From: Anaerolineae bacterium
GTDB lineage: Bacteria; Chloroflexota; Anaerolineae; 4572-78; NAK82
Assembly: GCA_025062175.1 (NCBI GenBank)
Contig: JANXAX010000202.1
Span: 1 to 5,227, forward strand
Reading direction: 5' to 3'
Length of the DNA: 5,227 nucleotides
Numbering within the stretch: position 1 is the stretch's first letter; each line of letters begins with the position of its first letter. Positions 1-5,227 of the stretch are shown piece after piece. Below the pieces are notes generated by a model. That model saw only the letters and a list, made by a program, of their open reading frames with translations. It had not been told where the DNA came from and ran no database searches. The position numbers and the translations under genes were made by a program.

Positions 1-1
1 G

Positions 2-1474
2 CGTTTCTATGAAGGCGGCGACCAGCTGTGGTGGAAGGCCATCCCCCCCGACCATAATTTCCCCAGTCGCGCTTCGACGATCACCGTGACCCTGCCGCGG
101 ACCTTCCCGCAGGAACAGTTGAAGGTGGCCAGCTACGGGCCGGCGGCGACAGTGCGCATCAATGAACGTGGCCAGGTGATCTTCGAGGCGGAGAACATCC
201 CGGCCGATCAGGAGCTAGAAGTGCGGGTGCAATTTCCCCATGGTGTGGTCCAGGGCAGTCCGCCCACCTGGCAGGTCGCCTTTGATCGCCGCCAGCAGCT
301 GGGCCCGGTCTTTACGCTCGTCTTCGTGGTGTTGGGAATTGTGATCCTGATCGGCGGTTCTGTCTTGCTCTATCTTTGGTGGTATGCGCGCGGACGCGAT
401 CGACCGGTGGGATTGGTGGCTGAGCAGATCAGCGAGCCCCCAGGTGACCTGCCAGCGGCGGTAGTGGGGACGTTGGTGGACGAGCGAGCCGAGCTGAAGG
501 ACATCATCGCCGGTATTCTCGACCTTGCCCGGCGTGGTGCCCTGCGTATGGAAGAACAGAAGAGCGAAGGCTTTCTGGGCATCGGTTCCGGGCGTGACTT
601 TGTGTTTCATCTCCAAGATACCAGCAAAGCTGTTTATCCCTACGAACAAACGCTGCTGCGTGCCCTTTTCGGCGGTCGTGCTCAGGTCAAGCTCTCCGAT
701 CTGCGGCAGAAATTCTACACCTCCATCCCAACGCTGCAGCGCGAGCTGTATCAGGAGGTGGTGCGCGCGGGATTCTTCCCGGCCAGTCCGCAGGCAGTAC
801 GCCGGCGCTGGGCGATCTGGGGCGGCGTGGGCTTGGTGGGCGCCGTGCTAGGTGCCTGTGCCTTGACGGGATTGTTCGGCGATTATACCGATTGGGCGTT
901 TTGTCCGGCTGCGTCACTGGGAATCATTGGGCTGGGGGTGATCATCCTGGGCAATTTTATGCCCCGCCGCACTGCCAAAGGGGCCGAGGAGACAGCCAAA
1001 TGGCTCGCTTTCAAGCGTTACCTGCAATATCTCGAGAAGCAGAGCGACCTGCAGGCCGCCAAAGACCGCTTCGAGGAATTTCTGCCTTATGCGGTGGCCT
1101 TCGGGATCGAGCATCAGGTGATCAACAAGTTCGCGAGTGTGGATGCCCCGGCGCCCTCGTGGTGGGGACCGGTTTTCCTGCCCACGGGCGGGCCCGTTTA
1201 CGGCGGCACGCTGGCGACCGAAAGTCCCCAAGGTTCGCGACGCTCCAGTGGACCGCCGGGTTCGCTTGCTGGTGAGCGCAGCGACGTTCCCTCTCTGTCT
1301 GGGGCAAGTCGCAGTATGGGCGCCTCGCTGGCCAGCATGAGCGCCGGCCTAGGAGCCTTGCTGAGCTCGGCCAGCACAGTGCTCGCCAGCTCCCCTGCCT
1401 CCTCTTCCGGTGGTGGCAGCTGGAGCGGCGGGGGCGGCAGCGGAGGAGGCGGTGGCTCACGTGGCTTCGGATGA
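2..1474 (+). CDS. DUF2207 family membrane protein, C-terminal 490 residues (5' end outside window)
   Basis: The frame is open from base 2, so the GTG at 86 is internal and the gene begins upstream. The first visible residues (YEGGDQLWWKAIPPD, then a TVTLP strand) match the end of the extracytoplasmic beta-rich DUF2207 domain. A membrane helix lies at about 305-385, followed by a cytosolic part with the family-typical segment around VAEQISEPPGDLPAA and DIIAGILDLARRGAL, the latter a winged-helix-like region. Two more helices lie at about 812-880 and 899-960. A soluble helical segment follows (KWLAFKRYLQYLEKQ, then FLPYAVAFGIEHQV). The last 110 residues or so are Ser/Gly-rich low complexity ending SRGFG, as in many DUF2207 proteins. 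The biochemical role of the family is not established. It is first in the visible gene row, 45 bases before a second membrane protein. I infer an outside-sensing domain with a cytosolic docking surface. The family call is from recognised motifs; the function is unknown. Confidence 0.85.
   Translation, partial: RFYEGGDQLWWKAIPPDHNFPSRASTITVTLPRTFPQEQLKVASYGPAATVRINERGQVIFEAENIPADQELEVRVQFPHGVVQGSPPTWQVAFDRRQQLGPVFTLVFVVLGIVILIGGSVLLYLWWYARGRDRPVGLVAEQISEPPGDLPAAVVGTLVDERAELKDIIAGILDLARRGALRMEEQKSEGFLGIGSGRDFVFHLQDTSKAVYPYEQTLLRALFGGRAQVKLSDLRQKFYTSIPTLQRELYQEVVRAGFFPASPQAVRRRWAIWGGVGLVGAVLGACALTGLFGDYTDWAFCPAASLGIIGLGVIILGNFMPRRTAKGAEETAKWLAFKRYLQYLEKQSDLQAAKDRFEEFLPYAVAFGIEHQVINKFASVDAPAPSWWGPVFLPTGGPVYGGTLATESPQGSRRSSGPPGSLAGERSDVPSLSGASRSMGASLASMSAGLGALLSSASTVLASSPASSSGGGSWSGGGGSGGGGGSRGFG
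1409..1471 (+). repeat. Gly/Ser low-complexity coding repeat (GGN-rich)
   Basis: This stretch encodes the Gly-rich C-terminal tail of the DUF2207 protein, with runs of three, four and five glycines split by Ser or Trp and ending in Gly-Phe-Gly. At DNA level it is an imperfect GGC/GGT/GGA repeat. Such tails are common in this family and probably disordered. The varied third codon positions argue for selection on the peptide rather than a recent expansion. Confidence 0.7.
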
Positions 1475-1507
1475 GCTACGCTTACAAGGTTACGCTAAAT
1501 TTGTCGG

Positions 1508-1514
1508 AAAGGAG
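1508..1514 (+). promoter_or_regulatory. Shine-Dalgarno site for the zinc-ribbon membrane protein
   Basis: AAAGGAG lies 5 bases before the ATG at 1520. It fixes that start over the internal methionines. The 45-base gap before this gene shows no convincing -35/-10 pair or hairpin, so co-transcription with the upstream gene is likely. Confidence 0.8.
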
Positions 1515-1519
1515 ATAAA

Positions 1520-2041
1520 ATGGCAACCGGGCGCGTGGTAGGCGTGATCCTGCTGATCGCAGGCATCCTGATTGGTCTGGTGGGCTCGCTCGTGGCCTAT
1601 ACCTCTACCCGGACTGTGGAAGATCGGGCCGCCGCGGCAGGTGGCGCGATGCTGGGCATCGCGATCGCGATCATCATCGCGCTGCCGCTGGTCGGTGCCG
1701 GCGTCTATCTGTTCATTCGCGGCGCGGCCGAAGCGCGGGAGATGGCCGAGCTCAGCCGTCAGCGCAAGATCCTGGACATGGTCAAGACGCGCGGCCAGGT
1801 GAACATCAGCGATCTGGTGCTCGAATTGCGCTCCAGCAGTGCCCAGGTGCGCGATGACATCTACAAACTGGTGGGGATGGGGCTGTTCACTGGCTACGTC
1901 AACTGGGACGACGGAGTGTTATATTCAGTAGAAGCTTCTCAACTGACCGGCAACAAGTGCCCGCGCTGTGGCGGCGCACAAGCGTTTGCCGGCAAGGGAG
2001 TGATCAAGTGCCAATATTGTGGCGCCGAGGTCTTTCTGTAG
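1520..2041 (+). CDS. Two-helix membrane protein with cytosolic winged-helix-like domain and C-terminal zinc ribbon
   Basis: 173 residues. The first hydrophobic helix is at about residues 6-27 and the second at about 43-66, joined by a short polar loop (TSTRTVEDR) that should face outward. The Arg/Lys-rich stretch after helix 2 (residues 67-83) favours a cytosolic C-terminus. Residues 80-137 (RKILDMVKTRGQVNISDLV and onward to DGVLYSV) look like a winged helix of the PCI-like kind, with a helix pair and a beta wing at GYVNWDDGVLYSV. The C-terminus is a four-Cys zinc ribbon: CPRC at 147-150 and CQYC at 164-167. I cannot assign a named family. A winged helix and ribbon tethered to the membrane could bind protein partners, nucleic acid or both. 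Its place between DUF2207 and the coiled-coil/SPFH genes suggests it anchors those soluble proteins, as the zinc-ribbon membrane protein YdjG is thought to do in Bacillus. That role is inference. Confidence 0.85.
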   Translation: MATGRVVGVILLIAGILIGLVGSLVAYTSTRTVEDRAAAAGGAMLGIAIAIIIALPLVGAGVYLFIRGAAEAREMAELSRQRKILDMVKTRGQVNISDLVLELRSSSAQVRDDIYKLVGMGLFTGYVNWDDGVLYSVEASQLTGNKCPRCGGAQAFAGKGVIKCQYCGAEVFL

Positions 2042-2050
2042 CGAGGATAC

Positions 2051-2056
2051 AAGGAG
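2051..2056 (+). promoter_or_regulatory. Shine-Dalgarno site for the coiled-coil protein
   Basis: AAGGAG ends 6 bases before the ATG at 2063. The whole gap after the previous stop is 21 bases, leaving no room for a separate promoter and supporting an operon. Confidence 0.8.
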
Positions 2057-2062
2057 TAAGGT

Positions 2063-2593
2063 ATGGACTTCCAAGAGGATGTACGAGGAGCATTGAGTGG
2101 CCTGGAACGTTTGGCGGCCAAGATTCCAGGATATCATGGATACAAAGAGAAAGAGACCCGCCGCGAAGCGGATAGGTTACTACGCCAGCATCTTGTCGCG
2201 CAGTTGGATGAAGGACGCCGTCGCCTCATCGAGCTCCAGCGGCGGATGCTCGACAGTGGTGGGCTGCGCATACTGGACGACCTCGATCGCGCCCTGATCA
2301 AGGTGCAGAAGCTGGGCGATATGATCCGCACCGCCAGCTACGGTTATGCCGGTCTGTTCGATGCCATCAAGCTCAAAGAAGAGCAGCTGGATGCGTTGTA
2401 TCAGTTCGACAGCCAGATGCTCGAAAAGGTCGAGGCAATCCAACAGGCGGTCAGTGCCTTGGCGGCGGCTCAGGAGTCCAACGCGGATCTGCGACCGGCG
2501 GTCGAGCAGGTGCTCACGGCCGCCGAAGAGGCGAATGTGCGCTGGCGTGAGCGCGAAGAGGCGATTGTCCAGGCACCCAGTGTAGCGGAATAG
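2063..2593 (+). CDS. Small all-helical coiled-coil protein, function unknown
   Basis: 176 residues, acidic and basic in alternation, with no signal peptide, no membrane helix and no cysteine. Residues 1-20 could form an amphipathic helix. A Gly/Pro turn with an unusual motif follows (IPGYHGYKEKETRREADR, residues 21-38), then long helices at about 31-64, 69-92 and 98-137, and a helical C-terminal tail rich in Ala and Glu. The GYKEKETRREAD motif reads like the signature of a conserved family, but I cannot name it. The protein is not recognisably PspA: it is shorter than the usual 220 or so residues and I see no PspA signature. Its position directly before an SPFH gene, 27 bases apart, suggests the two products work together. 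A plausible role is a cytosolic scaffold or adaptor that oligomerises at the membrane; this is inference from helical character and context only. Confidence 0.8.
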   Translation: MDFQEDVRGALSGLERLAAKIPGYHGYKEKETRREADRLLRQHLVAQLDEGRRRLIELQRRMLDSGGLRILDDLDRALIKVQKLGDMIRTASYGYAGLFDAIKLKEEQLDALYQFDSQMLEKVEAIQQAVSALAAAQESNADLRPAVEQVLTAAEEANVRWREREEAIVQAPSVAE

Positions 2594-2605
2594 TGAGTTT
2601 CGGTG

Positions 2606-2614
2606 AGGAGGTGA
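2606..2614 (+). promoter_or_regulatory. Near-ideal Shine-Dalgarno site for the SPFH gene
   Basis: AGGAGGTGA is a 9-base perfect complement of the canonical 16S rRNA 3' tail, 6 bases before the ATG at 2621. It is the strongest ribosome binding site in the window and suggests the SPFH protein is made in excess over its neighbours, as expected for a self-assembling scaffold. The preceding gene ends in tandem stops (TAG then TGA, 2591-2596). Confidence 0.85.
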
Positions 2615-2620
2615 GCTCAA

Positions 2621-3658
2621 ATGGCTAGGATCATAGACGTAATCGAAGCGCCCGATCAGCAACGCAATCAGATGGTGGTGCGTGTGCCTGAGGTGGGCGC
2701 AGGGGACTTTCGCCTCGGCTCGGTGGTCATCGTGCGCGAGTCGCAGGCGGCCGTTTTCTATCGTGATGGCAAAGCATTGGACGTCTTCGGACCAGGGCGG
2801 CATCAAATCACCACCGCCAACTTGCCCTTGCTCTCCAGCCTGCTGCGCCTGGTCACCGGCGGCAACGACATGTTCACCGCCGAAGTGTATTTCGTCAACA
2901 TGATCGAGTTCACCGACTGGAAATGGGGCACCCAGGAGCCGGTCACCTTGCGTGACCCGGACTTTGGCGTGGTGCGCGTGCGTGCCTTCGGCAACTACTC
3001 GGTACAAGTCTCCGACCCGCAGCTCTTCGTGACCAAGATCGTCGGCACCGGCAGCGGTTATCAGACCAGCCAGATCCAAGACTTTCTGCGGGGCATCATC
3101 GTGGCACGCTTTGCCGATATACTGGGTGAGAGCAAGGTGGCGGTCCTCGATCTGCCTGCGATGCAGGATGAGATGGCGGCGGCGATGCGCAGCAAGCTGA
3201 GCGACGAATTCGACTCGTTCGGGCTGATGCTCAAGACCTTCTTCCTGCAGAACATCAGCTTGCCGGAGGAAGTGCAGAAGGCGATCGACCAACGCGCGGC
3301 GATGGGCGCCATCGGCAATATGCAGCAGTTCATGCAATACCAGGCTGCGCAGGCAGTGCGCGATGCCGCCCAGCAAGAAGGAGGTGAAGGATTAGCTGGT
3401 CTCGGTGTCGGACTGGGTGCCGGCGCCGGCTTGGGCACTGTGTTGGGTCAGACGATGGCCCAGTCGATGCAGCCCGCTCAACCGTCTGGCGCCGCTGCAG
3501 TGCCCGAGGTTATGACCCTCTCGGAAGCCGCTGCTTATATGCGCGTGGGCGAGCAAGATGTGTTGGACGCCATCAACTCGGGCCAGCTGAAAGCGAAGAA
3601 GATCGGCACCAGCTATCGCATCAGCAAGCAGGCGATCGATGAATTTCTAAAAAGTTGA
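2621..3658 (+). CDS. SPFH/Band 7 protein (YdjI/COG4260-like) with C-terminal excisionase-type helix-turn-helix
   Basis: 345 residues with no membrane helix or signal peptide, so probably a peripheral cytosolic protein. Residues 30-230 form the SPFH region: the opening strands (LGSVVIVRESQAAVFYRDGK), then VFGPGRHQITTANLP at 55-69, a hallmark of the bacterial 'virion core protein-like' YdjI group, and later FGLMLKTFFLQNISLPEEV. Residues 230-253 are helical. Residues 254-283 are a glycine-rich amphipathic stretch (LGVGLGAGAGLGTVLGQ), also typical of the group. Residues 298-345 match the excisionase/MerR-like HTH_17 pattern: MTLSEAAAYMRVGEQDVL, then INSGQLKAKKIGTSYRI and SKQAIDEFL. Relatives usually end in a zinc ribbon instead. 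SPFH proteins form large rings or lattices at membranes; YdjI of Bacillus works with PspA in envelope stress. DNA binding by the HTH is possible, but such domains can also serve protein contacts. The SPFH call is secure; the role is inferred. Confidence 0.9.
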   Translation: MARIIDVIEAPDQQRNQMVVRVPEVGAGDFRLGSVVIVRESQAAVFYRDGKALDVFGPGRHQITTANLPLLSSLLRLVTGGNDMFTAEVYFVNMIEFTDWKWGTQEPVTLRDPDFGVVRVRAFGNYSVQVSDPQLFVTKIVGTGSGYQTSQIQDFLRGIIVARFADILGESKVAVLDLPAMQDEMAAAMRSKLSDEFDSFGLMLKTFFLQNISLPEEVQKAIDQRAAMGAIGNMQQFMQYQAAQAVRDAAQQEGGEGLAGLGVGLGAGAGLGTVLGQTMAQSMQPAQPSGAAAVPEVMTLSEAAAYMRVGEQDVLDAINSGQLKAKKIGTSYRISKQAIDEFLKS

Positions 3659-3684
3659 GCGAGGATAATTGTTGGGGGCGGGCT

Positions 3685-4227
3685 GTGTTGGACGACGACA
3701 TTGCGCGTGTTCTCATCACCGAAGAAGAATTGCGCCGGCGCACCCGCGAGTTAGGACAGCAGATCTCGCGTGACTATCAGGGCAAGGACCTGCACCTCAT
3801 CTGCGTGCTCAAAGGTGGGGTGACCTTCCTGGTGGACCTGATGCGCGAGATCTGCATCCCTCACAGCATCGATTTTATGGCCACGTCCAGCTACGGCGAT
3901 GCGACCGAGACCAGCGGGGTGGTGCGCATCCTGAAGGACCTCGACCTCCCCATCGCCGGGCGCAACGTGCTCATCGTGGACGACATCATCGACAGCGGAT
4001 TGACGATCGCCTATCTGCGGCGCATCCTGTTAGAGCGTCAACCGGCCAGCTTGCGCATCTGCACTTTGCTCAACAAGAAAGAGCGTCGTGTCGTGGACGT
4101 GCCGTTGGATTACATCGGTTTCGACATCCCGAATGAGTTTGTGGTCGGTTATGGCATGGACTTCCGCGAATTGTACCGCAATCTGCGCTTCGTGGGAGTG
4201 CTCAAACCGGAGTTGTATCGCCCATGA
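3685..4227 (+). CDS. hpt: Hypoxanthine (guanine) phosphoribosyltransferase
   Basis: Purine salvage enzyme that joins hypoxanthine or guanine to PRPP to give IMP or GMP in the cytosol. Counting from the GTG at 3685 it has 180 residues, the usual length. Motifs seen: VLKGG (41-45, pyrophosphate loop), ATSSYG (66-71, flexible active-site loop), RILKDLD (81-87), the PRPP signature VLIVDDIIDSGLT (95-107) with the ribose-binding Asp pair 99/100 and likely general base Asp103, a purine-binding Lys in LLNKKER, and DEFVVGYG-like NEFVVGYGMDF (150-160). The frame is open back to a TTG at 3655 that overlaps the SPFH stop, but that start lacks a Shine-Dalgarno and adds 10 residues unlike the family. GTG 3685 or TTG 3688 aligns with known N-termini (DIARVLITEEEL). 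The G-rich run at 3674-3678 is only a weak binding site, so translation may be coupled to the upstream gene. Confidence 0.93.
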   Translation: MLDDDIARVLITEEELRRRTRELGQQISRDYQGKDLHLICVLKGGVTFLVDLMREICIPHSIDFMATSSYGDATETSGVVRILKDLDLPIAGRNVLIVDDIIDSGLTIAYLRRILLERQPASLRICTLLNKKERRVVDVPLDYIGFDIPNEFVVGYGMDFRELYRNLRFVGVLKPELYRP

Positions 4228-4259
4228 TCCCTTCGCAGAGCGCGCCGCGGCCGAGGTAG
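4224..4259 (+). other. ATGA-coupled 11-codon open frame in the galT leader
   Basis: The hpt stop is part of an ATGA (4224-4227). That ATG opens an 11-residue frame (MIPSQSAPRPR) ending at TAG 4257-4259, which directly abuts the ATG at 4260 and is in the same frame as galT. It has no Shine-Dalgarno of its own. It could be a re-initiation relay from hpt to galT or simple chance; the product is too short to judge as a gene. Confidence 0.3.
4253..4256 (+). promoter_or_regulatory. Short Shine-Dalgarno that favours the second galT ATG
   Basis: GAGG is only 3 bases from the ATG at 4260 but 9 bases from the ATG at 4266. The spacing and the family N-terminus (MPELR) both favour 4266. The upstream in-frame TAG at 4257 rules out a longer protein. 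Confidence 0.55.
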
Positions 4260-4265
4260 ATGGCG

Positions 4266-5227
4266 ATGCCCGAATTGCGTCAGAACATGGCCACAAAACA
4301 GTGGGTGATCATCGCGGCCGAGCGCGCCCGGCGCCCTCAACAATTCCTGGAAAGCTACCGTCCGTTGACCGAGGAACATCCCGCCTATGACCCGCGTTGC
4401 CCTTTCTGTCCGGGAAACGAAGAGCAGGAGTACGAAGTCATGCGCGTGCCCGCCGGAGAGGAGTGGCAGGTGCGCGTTTTGCTCAACAAATACCCGGCGC
4501 TGCAAAGAGAAGGGGAACGCATTCGTTCGTTTGACGGGGTGCACCGGCGTATCTCCGGCGTCGGACATCATGAAGTGGTGGTCGAGTCGCCGCGTCACAA
4601 CGTATGTCCGGCCCTTACCAGCGCTCAACATGTGAGCATGGTGTTACAGACCATCCAGGCGCGCTGCTGTGAGCTGGCCGAAGACCCGCGCGTCGAACAC
4701 ATCATCTGTTTCCAGAACCACGGAGAACGTGCCGGCACCTCGCTGCTTCATCCTCATAGCCAGATCATCGCCCTGCCCGTGGTGCCCTACGAGGTGCGGA
4801 TGCGCGCCGAGGAAGCGCGCCGTTATTTCGACGATACCGGCACCTGTGTCTTCTGTCAGATGATGCACGACGAGCTGCGCGCCGGCGAACGCATCATCGT
4901 AGAAAATGCGTCTTTTGTTGCCTTCATCTTATATGCGGCCTCGTCGCCGTTTCACACGTGGATCGTCCCGCGCCGGCACGCGGCTTCCTTTCTGCGTGCT
5001 GGTCCGGCTGAGCTGGCCGATTTGGGCGACATCTTGCGCCGCGTCTTGCGCAAGCTTTATTGTGGCTTGCGCGACCCGGATTACAACTACATTATCCGCA
5101 CCGCGCCCTTGCGCGACCCCGGCCATGAGTATTTGCATTGGTATCTCACCGTGGTGCCACGGGTGACGCGCGCCGCTGGGTTCGAACTGGGCAGCGGCAT
5201 GTTCATCAACACAATGTTGCCCGAGGA
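4266..5227 (+). CDS. galT: Galactose-1-phosphate uridylyltransferase family protein (3' end outside window)
   Basis: The Leloir-pathway enzyme moves UMP between UDP-glucose and galactose-1-phosphate through a uridylyl-histidine. About 320 residues are visible, starting MPELRQNMATKQWVIIAAER as in many bacterial GalT, and the frame is still open at the window edge. It probably ends soon after, since GSGMFINTMLPEE normally lies near the C-terminus. Expected zinc ligands are Cys45 and Cys48 (CPFCPG), His111 (SPRHN) and His162. HPHSQ at 162-166 carries the catalytic His164. The second HIT-like half has CVFC (194-197), PFHTWIVPRRH (228-238) and LHWYLTVVPR (290-299). Two positions differ from the usual pattern: His230 where PFE is common and Tyr293 where HWH is common, both at or near the structural iron site of the E. 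coli enzyme. It may therefore be a divergent GalT or a related nucleotidyltransferase. It follows hpt by 38 bases and is likely co-transcribed. Confidence 0.85.
   Translation, partial: MPELRQNMATKQWVIIAAERARRPQQFLESYRPLTEEHPAYDPRCPFCPGNEEQEYEVMRVPAGEEWQVRVLLNKYPALQREGERIRSFDGVHRRISGVGHHEVVVESPRHNVCPALTSAQHVSMVLQTIQARCCELAEDPRVEHIICFQNHGERAGTSLLHPHSQIIALPVVPYEVRMRAEEARRYFDDTGTCVFCQMMHDELRAGERIIVENASFVAFILYAASSPFHTWIVPRRHAASFLRAGPAELADLGDILRRVLRKLYCGLRDPDYNYIIRTAPLRDPGHEYLHWYLTVVPRVTRAAGFELGSGMFINTMLPE

Noticed and set aside
86..88. GTG as the start of the DUF2207 gene
   Set aside because: The same frame is open to the window edge and the 28 codons before it match the DUF2207 domain, so the gene starts upstream.
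1478..1496. Direct repeat TACGCT (1478-1483 and 1491-1496) in the gap before the zinc-ribbon gene, as a possible operator
   Set aside because: Six bases twice in a short gap is weak, it is not an inverted repeat, and no promoter elements are recognisable beside it.
2063..2593. Coiled-coil protein as a PspA/IM30 homologue
   Set aside because: It is shorter than PspA and I see no PspA sequence signature. Only the helical nature and the gene context are shared, so the name is not justified.
2180..3376. A 398-codon open frame on the minus strand spanning the coiled-coil gene, the gap and most of the SPFH gene
   Set aside because: It lies antisense to two genes with clear protein-level signals and good ribosome binding sites. 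Its product is His/Leu/Arg-rich with no recognisable domain, as expected for antisense frames in GC-rich DNA.
4240..4256. GC-rich palindromic stretch (around GCCGCGGC) after hpt as a terminator
   Set aside because: The palindrome has no loop and no following T-run, and galT starts within 20 bases, so termination is not supported.
4149..4631. A 160-codon minus-strand open frame over the hpt/galT junction
   Set aside because: It overlaps the conserved ends of hpt and galT on the opposite strand, has no recognisable motif and fits as a codon-bias shadow.

Overview
The window is a compact, GC-rich, single-strand stretch of bacterial chromosome. All six genes read left to right with gaps of 0-50 bases, so it looks like one operon or two abutting ones. 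Both ends cut through genes. No RNA gene, mobile element, CRISPR array or terminator is visible. The gene style (DUF2207 protein, zinc-ribbon membrane protein, small coiled-coil protein, SPFH protein) and the codon usage suggest a member of Chloroflexota. That assignment is inference from remembered family resemblance, not from a marker gene.

Region 1 (2-3658) is a four-gene envelope module. It holds the C-terminal part of a DUF2207 membrane protein with three visible membrane segments and a Gly-rich tail. Next comes a 173-residue protein with two membrane helices, a winged-helix-like segment and a four-cysteine zinc ribbon. Then follow a 176-residue all-helical coiled-coil protein and a 345-residue soluble SPFH protein of the YdjI/COG4260 type. 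The SPFH protein ends in an excisionase/MerR-like helix-turn-helix where its relatives usually carry a zinc ribbon. The last three genes have good Shine-Dalgarno sites at 5-6 base spacing; the SPFH gene's is a 9-base perfect match to the 16S tail. The composition recalls the PspA-YdjG-YdjH-YdjI membrane-stress operon of Bacillus, with different parts. My inference is that the SPFH and coiled-coil proteins form a peripheral scaffold on the inner face of the membrane, recruited by the two membrane proteins.

Region 2 (3685-5227) is metabolic. It holds a complete hypoxanthine phosphoribosyltransferase (hpt) and a nearly complete galactose-1-phosphate uridylyltransferase-family gene (galT-like) that runs off the right edge. 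The hpt frame is open back to the SPFH stop codon, and its true start is probably the GTG at 3685. Between hpt and galT is an ATGA overlap that opens a tiny 11-codon frame. It ends at a TAG directly abutting the first galT ATG, in the same frame as galT. The galT-like protein keeps the catalytic HPHxQ motif but differs at two positions expected to bind structural iron in the E. coli enzyme.

The most interesting content is the four-gene membrane module and, within it, the SPFH-HTH fusion.
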